This document shows positions 44,197-55,448 of a stretch of 64,000 nt of DNA, piece by piece (positions within the stretch are counted from its first letter, which is position 1; every line of letters starts with the position of its first letter). The stretch lies in NCBI GenBank assembly GCA_027627225.1, contig CM051025.1:75224474-75288473 (forward strand). The letters are read 5' to 3'. Below the pieces are notes generated by a model that was given only the letters and a program-made list of their open reading frames with translations, was not told the origin of the DNA and did no database searches. The position numbers were made by a program, and so were the translations under genes. The stretch comes from Congeria kusceri (taxonomy: Eukaryota > Mollusca > Bivalvia > Myida > Dreissenidae).

Positions 44197-47100
44197 GTCA
44201 GTTAAAATTCTTTGACGTGTTTTTTTTTCTAAATAGCCATTAAACTAACGAATTTTACAGGTTTTATTTACCAAAATATTCAGTACCATCCTTTGTAGAA
44301 GATTTTCTTCTTATTTATAATATAACAACTATTATATCATCATTGAGTTTAAAAAGTACACTGCTGTCTAAACACATTTTAAATAGATATTTAAATAGCA
44401 AAAAGTCGTTCGAATGTTCTCAATTTAATCGATAGCCTTTCATGCAAAGACAATGGCAATCTTTCAAGCATTTCATGAGTTATAAATACTTGCGTATTGC
44501 CGTCTAATTATAAGAGTCACTCTTTACGAATACTTCAATGTTATCAAATAAAATAAAGCCAATGCATATGGCAGTTTGAGGTCGCGGTAGCGTTGGATAG
44601 CGATCCACTAAATCTAACCCAAAGACACCAAGTACTGGTTCTACCCAGGAAACGGACTCGAGAGCGTCTCAATAAGCCTTAGGCTTTCGGTGCAATCGAG
44701 CTAAAATAAATAGGTTTCAACTAATATGGCAGTTAGAATCAGACAGTTATAGTATTTGTTATACACGTATGAACGATTTATTCACATTACCCCTATTGCA
44801 ACCTATAGAGGACCCATGCAAATCCCGGTTATACCTTCTGCGGTGGGGCCCATGTGGGTCTCCCATCAACGTCACATCTGTGTTTGCCCATAATTGGCCC
44901 ATGTTGAGCCCCTGTGGGTCCCATGGTAGACCCAAATTGCAACCCATAGAGGACCCATGCAAATCCCGGTTGCACTTTCTGGAGTGGGGCCCATGAGGGT
45001 ATCCCATCGAGGTCCCATCTGTGGTTACCCATTATGGTCCCGAGTTAAGCCCACATGAGTCCCATTTAATACCCATATTGCAGCCCACATGGTCCCACGT
45101 AAATCCCGGTAGCACTTTCTGGAGTGGGGCCCAATCGGTAGCCCAAATGAGGCTCAAGGGGCCCATATGTATCCTATCTGGGCGTGCTTGCTGTTACGGA
45201 TCTCACAAATATACATCTTCGTGCATCACGTGCATGATGTTACGTAGTTTAAAGGTTTGTCAAATGTTAATGACTTTATAAAGTGGCTGATATATTTTCT
45301 ATTGTGTTAAGCATTTATTTAAAAAAAAAACGAGATATATTAAATCTGGACATCGCAGTAGACATAGGTTAGACTCGGTGATACTAGAAATACAAAGTAT
45401 GCTTCACTCCCCTCAAAGTTATCTTAATACCAACACCAACTGAATAGCTAAAATTAGAGATAGTTTTAAGTTTAAACCTATTTATTTAGCTCGATTGTGT
45501 CGAAAGCCTGATGATTTATTGTAAACACTAACAAGTCCGTTTCCTGGGTAGAACCAGAACTTGGGTCATTATAAAAAGGTCATTCGAACGCTCCACGAGT
45601 AGGGATCGAATCCACGACCTCTCGATCTCAAGGCGGACATCGTATCCGTTACACCAATGCAATCTTTTTGTAGAGATTGTTTTGTCAACCATCCTGATCA
45701 ACAAAACAAGAACATCAATAACAATAAGCCTACCAGAATAAAGGCGTCTACGTGTTTGAAAAAAGTATAATACTAGTACAATCTCTTGTATACACTATAT
45801 ATCTCTACCACGATTTGTATACAAGTAAACGATACCAAAGTTTCGCTGCCCGCAGGTATAGTTGTTTGGTTCTGCGGACGGACGAACATCTACTGGACTG
45901 AGAAGCGCAGAGGTAGCGCCAACAAGTGCGTGGACACCGTGCAGTTTGACGCGCACGAGGACTACTTCAACATCCGGAACTACATACTCGAGCCAGGTAA
46001 GGATCTCCACAGCGGGTACTCGAGCCTGCTACTTGTGCTCGGAAATTTTCAATGCCACGTTTTTACTTGTATTGGCTATTGTGTGAAACTATTTTCAAAA
46101 AAAAAATGTATTCGTTCAAGCATATAAAATTTATAAATAAGCAACAAGCTTAATTGTAGCACTGTGAACAGCGAAGTGTTTGGACACAGAAGGTATAGGA
46201 ATCAGTCCTCGACAACCATTGTTTTCTGGCCTCCAGCTTTCATGTTTTCTTCTTAAATATGTTTTTGATAAAAAGAACGTAAACAGCTCCTTTTGAAGCA
46301 TTTCATTTATGCGACCTCACTGTTTGCATTATTGCATTATGAAAGTAAGTAATAGTTGTAGCACTCTTTGACCGAAATATGTTAGTTATTTAATCTCGCC
46401 CTGCGGGCTCGTTTAATAATTAACATATTGAGGTTCTTTCAATTTTCTGGTGCGCGATCCTAAGGTGAAAACTTACAGTGCGATAAGTAGCGTGCGTATA
46501 AATAACAACTAAATTCCAATATACCGCACGCTACTTAGTGCCGGATAATCTTGCATATTAAGCTCCGCCAACCAGTCAGCGTTCTGATATCACAGTTATT
46601 GAATACCGAAAAGCAAAGGAAACCTTCAGAAATATGGTATAATAGTAACTGTGGCATACATTTACCGAAATTTGTTAGCTATTTAACGAGACCGCAGGGC
46701 GAGATTAAATAATTAACACATTGAGGTCAAAGGGTGCTACAAGTTATTTATACCATATTTACCAATCACATCGAAACGTTTCTCAATGCCGATCCCAATG
46801 GGCAGTTCCTAGACATCACGTGATGTCTGACATGCTTGACATCCGTGTCGTTTCCAAATTTAGCGGTGTCGCAAGGTGACAACTCAGTGCAATCGTTCAT
46901 GGACTGCATTAAGTATCGTGCGTATAAATTACAACCAAATTTCAATATACAGCACGCTACTTATTGCACGGTAAGCTTGCATATAAGGCCCCGCCCACCA
47001 TTTACCGATCTGATATCACAGTTATTGAATACCGCAAAACAATGAAAACTCTATGAAATATGGTATAAGCTTAATTGTCGCACTGTATACAGCGAAGTGT

Positions 47101-50100
47101 TTGGACACAGAGGTCTAGGGATAAGTCCTCAACTACCATTGTTTTCTAGCTTCCATCTTCCCGTTTTTCTTCTTAAATATGTTTTGGATAAAAAGAACAC
47201 GAACAACTCCTTTGGAATTACGTAATTTATGCGACCTCACTATTTTCATTATGAAATCCTATTTATACCAGTTATTACCAGGAGGATTCTCAGAGACTAA
47301 GGGTGTAACGTAAAGACAAGACATTAGAAGTTTATTAGTCTCTGAGTACCGAAATCCATTATAGACATATCTTTTTACTGCGTTTCGCGTGACCAGTGGC
47401 GGATTCAGACATACGTATTCACCCTTTTATAGTTTTTTTTAAAGAAACGTTCAGTACACATACGTGATATTAAATGGCTGAAAACTAATGTCAGCTATAT
47501 ACTTTTAAATCTTAATTATACCTTTGATGAAGACCAAATAACCCAATATTGTTCATTATATACTATGAAACATTTTCTAAGTATACCCAGTCCACCAAAA
47601 CTGTGTGGAAAACTCTACATATGACCACACACAGGGTTTGTCGGCGTTGGACCTAAGTAGGCGTGATTGTAAATCCCATAGAGTATAGCGTACCGTCGAT
47701 TGACCGATTGCTATTAGATTTTTATACCATATTTCAGAGACTTATTCTTGCTTTCCGTTATTTAATAAGTGTGATACCAGAACGGTAACTGGTGGGAGGA
47801 GCTTAATATGCAAGCTTATCTGCAACAAGTATTGTGCGGTATATTGAAATTTAGTTGTAATTTATACGCACGCTACTTATTGCACATTCGCATCACGTGA
47901 CCTTGCGACAGCGCTAAATTTTGAAACGATACAGATGTCAAGCATGTCAGACATCACATTACGTCTAGGAACTGCCCATTGGGATCGGTATTGTACAAAG
48001 TTGCGATGTGATTGGTAAATATGGTAATACACTTTTGTAGCACCCTTTGACCTCAATATGGTTAATCTCGCCCTGCGGGGTCGTTAAATAAATAACATAT
48101 TTTGGTCAAAGTGTGCTACAACTATTACATAATCGCGCCAATCTCCGTCAAACACCGTTTACAGTAAACGATTATTTTTACAAAACATCTCCTTCAAACA
48201 ATTAAGTCCTAGCTTTCTGAACGGCTAAACCCATTGTCAATCAAATCTCTGAGCTCAGAACACTTTCATTATGTATCGAATTACTGAGCTCAAACCGCAT
48301 TTATTTTGCTTTGAACACAGTATACTAATTGACTGAGATCAGTGTACCACTTTTCATTCGAAAAACGCATATGATAGACTGAGCTCAGACCAATTTTAAA
48401 TGTGCTTTTCACACATGATAACAAATTATTCGGCTCAGAAGAACACATTTCATTTTGCTTTGCACGCATAATAACAATTTATTGATCTTAGAAGAACACT
48501 CCCAGTTTGCCTGTCGTACAGGATACTAATTTACTTAATTCAAAAGAACACTTTTAAATTTTCTTTGTACACAGGATACCAATTTGCTTAGAAGAACACA
48601 TTTCATTTTGTTTCGCACACATGATACCTTTTTGCGCTCAGAAGAACACTCTGCTTTTGCTTTGCACATAAGACACTAATTTTCTGAGCTTAAAAGAACA
48701 CGTTGATTTTACTTTGCACACGGGATAGTAATTTACTGAGTTCAGAAGAACATCTGCAGCTTGCTTTGCACACAGGATACCAATTTACTGAGTTCAGATC
48801 AATTTCCTCTTGCTTTGAACACAGGTTATTGATTTACTAAGCTTAGAACACTTTTCATTTAGCTTTTGTAGACATGATACATATTTACCGATCTTAGAAG
48901 AACACTGAACACTAACCAATTAACTGAGCTCAGATAACTTTCCTTTTGCTTTAAACACAGGTTATTAATTATCTAAGATTAGAAGAACACTTTTCATTTG
49001 GCTTTGTAGACATGATGCCAATTAACCGATCATAGAACAGTTTACCTCTCGCATATAGAATACTAATTGACTGAACTCAGAAGAAAACCTTTCATTTTCC
49101 TTTGCATATAGAATACAATATTACTGAGCACAGATAACTTTTCATTTTGCTCTGCACACCGGATATCAATTCACCGAAGGCCAGCGAGCTTATACCATGC
49201 CGGTTCGTCCGTCGTGCGTGCGTCCGTGCGTGCGTCCGAGCGTTCGTCAACATTTGACGACATCTCCTCTGAAACCGTTTGGCTAATTTTGATGAAACTT
49301 CACAGAAATGTTCCTTGTGTGGTCCTCTACCAATGTTGCTCAAATGGTTTCGGTCTGCTGCACAATATGTCCGCCAGAGCTATAAAAAGAAAAATCTTTA
49401 AACGACATCTTCTACTAAACCCCTGAGTAGATTTTCAAATACTTTCAAATACATAACTGATAATTGGGAAGTCCTCTACCAAAGTTGCTCACATGGTTCC
49501 TTTTTGTTGAAAGACATGGCCGCAAGGGGGCTGGGCCATTTTTCCTTATATGACTATATTGAAAACTTTGAAAATCTTCTGGTCAGAAACCACTGGTTGG
49601 ATTTCAAAATAATTTCACAGAAATGTTCTTTGGGTGGTTCTCTAACAAATTGCTCAAATGGTTGATCTCCATTGAAGAAACATGGCCGCCAGGGAGGGGA
49701 GGGGGGGGGGCGGGGAAGGTGACATTTTTCCCTGTATGGCTATATTTAAATCTTTGAAAATCTTATTGTCAGAAACTACTGGTTGGATTTTGAAATAATT
49801 TCAGAGAAATGTTCCTTTGGTGTACCTCTACCAAAGTTGCTCAAGTGGTTCCGCTCCATTGGAAAACATGGCCGCCAGGGGGCGGGACCATTTTTACTGT
49901 ATATGGCTATATTGAAAACTTTGAAAATCGTTTTTTCAGAAACCACTGGTTGGATTTTGAAATAATTTCACAGAAAATCTTAGAATCATTTGGAACTTCC
50001 CTACCAAAGTTGCTCAAATTGTTGCACTCCGTTATAAACATGGCCTCAAGGGGGGCAGGGTCATTTTTCCTAATATGGCTGTTATATTAAAACTTCATGT

Positions 50101-53100
50101 CAGAAAGCACTGCTTTGATTTTGAAATAATTTCACAGAAATGTTCCTTAGGTGGTTCCCTACCAAAAAACTTATTTTGATTCGTTAAAAAAACATGGCCG
50201 CCAGAAGGCGTGGCCTTTTTTTCCTTATATAGCATATCAGAGTCCCTTTGCTTCTGACACTCCTTACTTAATAAGCCAGTGGAGCGATACAGGTACTCGT
50301 GTAACTCTTGTTCTGCTTTGCACACAGGAAACTTACTACACTTTTCGTGTTGACCTGTACCCATGATATGAATTTACTGAGCTTAGCAGAACACTTTTAA
50401 TTTGCTCTGCACACATGATACCAATTTAGTGAGCTAAAATGTAAACAAACTTTTCATTTTAACTCGCACACAGGTTTCTATAACGGTGGGGAAACTAGGT
50501 TGCCATTCAAGTTCCGGCTTGCCCCGCTCCTGCCGGAGAATTTCGAGGACAACCTGTGCCGGATCGAGTACTTTGTGGAAGCCACGTTAAAACTCGACCA
50601 CAACCCCGCCCACGACTTCAATGCCAGAGAGGACTTCCTGTTATTTGATCCCGCCGACCTTAACAAGATCATTATACCGGACGTGACCGTAAGATTGCGT
50701 TATTTAAACATAATTTTCTGCTTATCGTTGTTTATCGGCCTATAAACATCAATTTGGAGTTCTGATGAATAGGAATTAAACCACAAGGGCGTTAACCGGG
50801 GTGGTTTGGTTATCACGCATCAGAACGACAAAGATTTGTTTATTGAGCGATAAACAACAATAATGCGAAAATTATTGAGATTCTAATATGACCCGACAAA
50901 TATTTTTGCAATTGTATTAGAATTGCCTGTAAACCGTGTTTTATGCGAGCGAACGCGTTAAAAAACATGACAAACACGTATACATGTGCATATATCAAAT
51001 ATGTGTTCATTACTTAATTTCTGGATAATCTTTGCAGGAAGATTAATATCTTCTTTAAATTTGCGCGCATAAAAACGAAAAGAAACAAAAAGAAGTAAAA
51101 AATCAATAATAAAACGAAGACCCACAGTTAAAACATAATCCTTATGTGCGGGTCGACTGTTAACGCGCGCGTGCGTAATATGGAATAATTATTTAAAACA
51201 TCCCACTTTTGAGTATTATTATTTTAACAAGAAACAAAGTATAGTTGGACATTTATACATATTTGTCTGTTGGAAAGAATTATTACCATTACGGTTAATA
51301 ATTACCATGGAAACGAACGAACCACCTGTGGCGCTCATAAAGTTCCAACTTCACACCGACATCTATGGCATACACTTGTTCCATAGAGGGAAGTTAAAAA
51401 GTACAAAGAGATGAAAATTTTAAAATGATAGACGAAAACGGACGAAAACGGCACCTTTCTAGACAGATCGATTGTATGGTTGCCACTACGGGAGAGAAAC
51501 TGCAACCTTAAGGACAAACTGTGTCCAAAATATAACATTTCCGTTAACCTATACGTCTTAAATTATCTACGCACAGTTAATGTTTTTATGACAATTATCC
51601 AGTCATTAAGAGCCATTAGAACGCATTCTACACGACGCGCACGTATTTGTAACTGAATGCCACGTATCACAAACGCTAAACTTTCTGGCGTAATAGACAT
51701 TTGTAGTTTTTGTCACTCATACTTTTTTAATGTAACTGTTATTGTGACAATAATTGATGTTCACAAACGCTTGAATTTGTGGCGTAATAGACTATTCCAG
51801 TTCATGCTGTTAGAGGAATATGTTGCCATCGTTGCATTGACAAGTGCATCGCAATCCTTTCCACGTAATATTTTGCGCAAACTATATACAGGTTAAACTC
51901 AGACTACAAGAAACCACTAAATCAGCTGTCACACATCATGATTTGTGACATATACATCACATATTTGAAACATAGTAGACGCTGTTAAATAATTTATTAT
52001 TATTCAATTATTTGGTATAACATGATGCATACGTACAGATTATTTGCAGTAATTATTACTTTATTTGTTAAAAAGAAAGTATCACTAGCATGTATGTATA
52101 AGGTGTGTTCTAAATATTGTCAGTCACCCACATTTTTTTGCCAGACATGTCTGACTGTCTGAGAGGTTTCGCGTTGTCTGAGGTTAATGTTAACTGTAAA
52201 CTGTTAATCAGGTTAGTAGCAAGGGCACTGATCGATGTTCTTAATGCTTCACTACAAATGACACAATTATAACATCCACAAGATTTCGACATGTCTAAAA
52301 ATGTCCATTTTCCAGTTTCCGGTGCACTCCCAGAAGTCGCTAGTCCCCAAGCGCCTGTGTTGCGGGGTGTTCCCGCCCATGGTGGCGTTCCTGAGGGTCC
52401 CACGGTCGGGCTACAGCCCCGGAGAGACCATTCACGCCCAGGCAGACGTGGAAAACAACTCACCCCAGGAAATAAAGGAAGTCAGATTTTCGCTTTATGA
52501 GGTAAGCGTCCGTCTTAAATGCATTCTGGGCACAGAAATTAAGGTGTCTTAAAATGTTTAAATACAATTGGTTGATTATTATGTTTGTTGTTCACTTGTC
52601 GACAAACAAAACATAAACTACTGATTGATGTAGATCAGCGTTGCAACTTTATATGTGTGCATTATTTTGAATTTATATACACATGACTACTATTTTAAAC
52701 TCTATTTGCTTATAATTATACGTTTTGGGGTAATTTTTATGGTATTAAAGGATTATGTTCCTTTAAGCCGTTAACAACATGTATTTCTCACACTTTACCA
52801 CAACATCTCGACCATCTGATCTGACCGGCAGGAGCGCGTGTACAAGACCAAGTACAAGACCCACACAGTGAGGGACGACATCGTGTCCGCGTGGGGAGGG
52901 GTTGTCGGTCCCGGCGAGACCAGGGAGTGGCCCAACGTGCCCTTGACGATACCGAAACATCAGCTGTTCAATGTTACCAATAGCACCATATTCGCTATAC
53001 GGCATCGGCTAGAGGTGAGGATTGTTTCTCCTTATATTCTCCTGTTTTATTTTATATTTTTGCAAATATAAAGTAGTCAATGTCTATTTACCAAGTAGTC

Positions 53101-55448
53101 GTGCTTTAATTGTAACATATGTTAAAGATTAAGCCTTCGAAACATCCGGTAGTTTAATTAAGTAGCCCATTATGACCATTTTCGACAAGCTGAAAAAGAA
53201 AAAAAACTACATTGTCAATATCCGTCATGACATGTTATCGTCACAATGAATAAATGTATAAACATGGTACAAATAAATACTAGAAACGCATTAACAACAA
53301 CAACGGTAACAGTGATTCGCAATATTTGTCAATCGAACAACTTTATTTATGTATTTCCGGTTTAGATGCTGCTGGTTCCCCAGGACGTGAAGGTTGTGAT
53401 GGAGATCGTGCTGGGAGCCATCCCTCTTAGCAAAAGGGACATAAACGCCCCGCCCCAGTCTCGGCTCAGGCCGGAGCGACCCTCCGGCGAAACAGTGGCG
53501 GATTTTGAGAGTCGGCGGAAAAGCGCTGCAGATACTAGTAATAAATAAATAAATTGTTAAATACCGGGTATACATGTACATGTATGTCAAAATATATGTC
53601 TAAATATACGTGTCTCAAAATATATGTCTAATTATACGTATATGTCAAAATATATGTATAATATACATATCTGTCAAAGTATTTGTCTAAATATACACAC
53701 ATGTCGAAATAAATGTATAAATATACACAAATGTCGAAATATGTCGAAATATGTCTTAATATCTGTCGAAATATCTGGCTAAATATAGTATAAATATCTA
53801 GCCAAGTAAGCCAGTGCCCATGTCCACAAAGCTCCTTAGTGAAAACTTAAGTAAATTTCTCAAAATCATACGAGACTGTGTCCGCTCCCTTAAAAGTTTA
53901 TTTTGTCCCAACGGTTTTAATCTGGTCAAGAATCAATATAATTATGTTTCTTATATTACCATATTTAAACTATAATTTATTGATTTTCACTAGGAAAATT
54001 TTAGTTCAAATTCTCACTTAAATATGACTTAAGTTAATAATTTACGTAGAAGCTCTGTGCATATGACCCCTTTAAACATTTTTGGCAAGATTTTAAACTC
54101 CGAAAATTCGACCTTTATAATTCAGAAGAAGAAAACAGAGCGCACAGACCTTCCCCAAGAGAGATACCCCTATTCAATAAACAAAGTGTTATCCTTGCCC
54201 TATCTCCCAACTATTTAATATTTAAATTCAGAGACCTTGGGATAAATGTTTTAAGATCAAAACAGAATAGGTTTAACGAAATAATATGTTTCTTTTTCTG
54301 GCGCTGATCAAATATTTTCAACGAAAGCCAACAATTTGGCAGTGCTTATTGCCAGCGTACGATTCCCAGGAATCAAATAACGCTTGATTGGAAATACTGT
54401 ACCGATTATGCATATGAGAGATTAATCGAAATCTCTGAACTTTGTCTGACATTAAATTTCCTTGCCAATCGTTGACGATAAATTGCATAATCATGCTTTG
54501 ATATTGATTCTGGAAAATGACGATAGGACATTTTAGCGTAGAGTATTGTTGAATAATTTATTTTAACTGCAGGATTTTGATTCCAAATGTAATATATATT
54601 AATTTTATCAGTGCACACAAGGTACACGCCGATCAGCACAGTGCTATGAAGCTAATATATGAATAAAAATACAAATATACATGTTAAATACCAACTTTAT
54701 TTGTGTGGCCAGATGCAGTGAATCACATTTAATAATAGAATATTGGTAAATAATCTGTACACGTCCTCTTTAAAGAAATGTATCGAAATGTGTTCCCATT
54801 CAAGAGCACCACTACATGTACAATTAGAATCACATACAGTTCAGTAAGAATAAAAAATTACAGGTGTTGAATGTTTCAAATTTCAAGTTTATTATTACGC
54901 TGAGCACATATATACATGTGAAATGAGGTACACACATGATATCAATGTGAAACAAAAGTACATACTTGCCGCAGATTTGAACATATTTATTATTTAAAAA
55001 AAACTTGTCCAGTAGTCTAGTCTGTTGTAAAATTAATATACATGTATACTAGTTACACCAACAACAACATTTGAATGAATAAAATTAATTGGTGTGTATT
55101 CCCATTAAATCTAAAAAAATACAAAACTGTTTTCGATTTGATATCAGCTTGTATATGTGCTGCACCAAAAAATTTGATTTGCGGATAAATCCAGTGTTAT
55201 GTGTATCCGCATTACAATTTCATAAAACTCTGTGATATACCCTATATGGTTGATCTTTGGTTCCAGACACGCAGACGACACTTTCACAGAGCTCGTTAAA
55301 ACTGCAGGAAAAAGAAATCCGACAACGTCGGAAGGATCGCAACAGACGAATTTATCCAGACGACATCATAGACTCTAGGGCCTATACAGACCAAGTCAGA
55401 AACATGCGACACGAAGGCTTGCCGCCATTTGACCATGTCGAAGGATGA
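43971..55448 (+). CDS. Gene B: alpha-arrestin (arrestin-domain-containing protein), seven exons
   Basis: Exons 43971-44196, 45856-45996, 50474-50688, 52316-52501, 52832-53014, 53366-53537 and 55267-55448 join in phase to 434 residues. Residues 1-37 are an acidic leader (ELRDDEDEDDV). The arrestin N-type fold spans about 38-185 (FNVELTNAHNNTYLPNQYVE, then LPFKFRLAP). The C-type fold spans about 205-345 and includes KRLCCG at 206-211, the cysteine-containing linker typical of alpha-arrestins, and SGYSPGETIHA. The C-tail is basic (EIRQRRKDRNRR). Known alpha-arrestins are cytosolic adaptors that link membrane cargo to NEDD4-type ubiquitin ligases through PPxY motifs. None is seen here, the nearest being PPFD near the C-terminus. 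The start is the first ATG in the frame after the palindrome. Family identity is secure, the exact orthologue is not. Confidence 0.92.
44615..44725 (+). repeat. SINE body fragment
   Basis: agacaccaagtactggttct, cccaggaaacggactcgaga and gtgcaatcgagctaaaataa. Same family as 33268 and 45465. It lies in arrestin intron 1. Confidence 0.78.
44785..45170. repeat. GC-rich tandem array, ~140-bp unit
   Basis: Three units marked by attgcaacccatagagg, acccatgcaaatcccggtt and tggagtggggcccat. Each also has several shorter cccat(n)gggtccc submotifs. The overlapping ORFs on both strands are repeat translations. Confidence 0.85.
45465..45665 (-). mobile_element. tRNA-derived SINE, full-length copy
   Basis: On the minus strand 45665-45588 is tRNA-like (ggtgtaacggatacgatg as A box, ggattcgatccctac as B box). 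It is followed by the body shared with 33268 and 44615 (cccaggaaacggacttg, caatcgagctaaataaat). In arrestin intron 1. Confidence 0.75.
45856..45996 (+). CDS. Arrestin exon 2
   Basis: Acceptor gctgcccgcag|GTATAG and donor GAGCCAG|gtaagg, 141 bases. It encodes GIVVWFCGRTNIYWTEKRRG and ends AHEDYFNIRNYILEP, the conserved W-x-E and D-Y-F-N strands of the arrestin N fold. Confidence 0.9.
46148..46343. repeat. Direct repeat, copy 1 (partner 47066-47258)
   Basis: aagcttaattgtagcactgt, agcgaagtgtttggacacag and ttcttcttaaatatgttttt are shared with 47066-47258 at high similarity. The copies are about 920 bases apart and flank other elements. Confidence 0.82.
46346..46742. mobile_element. Inverted-repeat element with palindromic ends
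   Basis: Left agttgtagcactctttgacc and right ggtcaaagggtgctacaag are inverted. Each ~80-bp end contains its own palindrome around tctcgccctgcggg. A solo ~90-bp copy of that end occurs at 48033-48121. Confidence 0.8.
46745..48025. repeat. Inverted pair forming a ~1.3-kb foldback
   Basis: 46780-47066 (ccgatcccaatgggcagttc, cacgctacttattgca) is the reverse complement of 47725-47995 (gaactgcccattgggatcgg, tgcaacaagtattgtgcggt). The spacer contains direct-repeat copy 2 and otherwise nothing recognised. Confidence 0.82.
48033..48121. mobile_element. Solo ~90-bp palindromic element
   Basis: ttgtagcaccctttgacctc at the left mirrors ggtcaaagtgtgctacaa at the right, with tctcgccctgcgggg at the centre. 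Same family as the ends of 46346-46742. Confidence 0.75.
48230..49190 (+). repeat. Intronic tandem array resembling a 3' splice site, ~60-bp unit
   Basis: About 16 diverged units of the form agaacacttttcattttgct, ttgcacacaggatacc, aatttactgagctcag. Several keep a full pyrimidine tract plus cacacag (e.g. near 48580, 48770, 48830, 48960). The array resumes at 50310-50473 and ends at the real acceptor of arrestin exon 3. Confidence 0.87.
49190..50290. repeat. Tandem array, ~180-bp unit (acatggccgccaggggg), inserted in the acceptor-like array
   Basis: Begins aaggccagcgagcttatacc and a gtccgtgcgtgcgtccg run. Four to five units with atttcacagaaatgttcctt, ctctaccaaagttgctcaa and aacatggccgccaggg follow. 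It splits the ~60-bp array in two. Confidence 0.85.
50310..50473 (+). repeat. Acceptor-like array, distal part, ending at arrestin exon 3
   Basis: Two to three further ~60-bp units (ttctgctttgcacacagga, aatttactgagcttagcag, tttgctctgcacacatgata). The last one is cttttcattttaactcgcac followed by acag, the acceptor used by exon 3. Confidence 0.82.
50474..50688 (+). CDS. Arrestin exon 3
   Basis: Acceptor actcgcacacag|GTTTCT and donor GTGACC|gtaaga, 215 bases. It encodes GFYNGGETRLPFKFRLAPLL and continues with IEYFVEATLKLD, the end of the N fold. The acceptor lies in a sequence resembling the tandem repeat that fills the preceding intron. Confidence 0.9.
50760..52310. other. Arrestin intron 3, no recognisable feature
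   Basis: AT-rich, no tandem array. ORFs up to ~80 codons without coding character. Confidence 0.55.
52316..52501 (+). CDS. Arrestin exon 4
   Basis: Acceptor catttttccag-type (ccattttccag|TTTCCG) and donor TATGAG|gtaagc, 62 codons in phase 0. It carries the KRLCCG linker and the first strands of the C fold (SGYSPGETIHAQADVENNS). Confidence 0.9.
52832..53014 (+). CDS. Arrestin exon 5
   Basis: Acceptor ctgaccggcag|GAGCGC and donor CTAGAG|gtgagg, 61 codons in phase 0. It encodes ERVYKTKYKTHTVRDDIVSA and PGETREWPNVPLTIP, central strands of the C fold. Confidence 0.9.
53366..53537 (+). CDS. Arrestin exon 6
   Basis: Acceptor ttccggtttag|ATGCTG. It encodes MLLVPQDVKVVMEIVLGAIP, the last strands of the C fold, then a proline- and arginine-rich linker. 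The donor ACTA|gtaata leaves one base and is in phase with exon 7. If unspliced, the frame ends three codons later (SNK, stop), giving a ~377-residue isoform. Confidence 0.85.
53575..53800. repeat. Degenerate minisatellite (atgtcaaaatatatgtctaa)
   Basis: About ten units of 20-30 bases in arrestin intron 6, built on tgtc-aaatat-tgt and drifting to atgtcgaaatatgtc. Confidence 0.8.
54245..54605. repeat. Dispersed repeat pair, copy 1
   Basis: Shares cgctgatcaaatattttcaa, attatgcatatgagagatta and aaattgcataatcatgcttt with 63362-63770. It lies in arrestin intron 6. Confidence 0.82.
55267..55448 (+). CDS. Arrestin exon 7 and stop codon
   Basis: Acceptor tttggttccag|ACACGC. The two leading bases complete an Asn codon. 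It encodes 59 residues including KEIRQRRKDRNRRIYPDD and ends LPPFDHVEG before TGA. Basic, probably disordered. No poly(A) signal could be assigned with confidence (AATAAA occurs at 56564 and 56895). Confidence 0.82.

Noticed and set aside
44759..45032. ORFs on both strands rich in Gly, Pro and His
   Set aside because: Both are translations of the GC-rich ~140-bp tandem array.
49092..49343. Minus ORF with repeated TNARTHARTHA
   Set aside because: Translation of a cgtgcgtccgt simple repeat at the edge of a repeat array.
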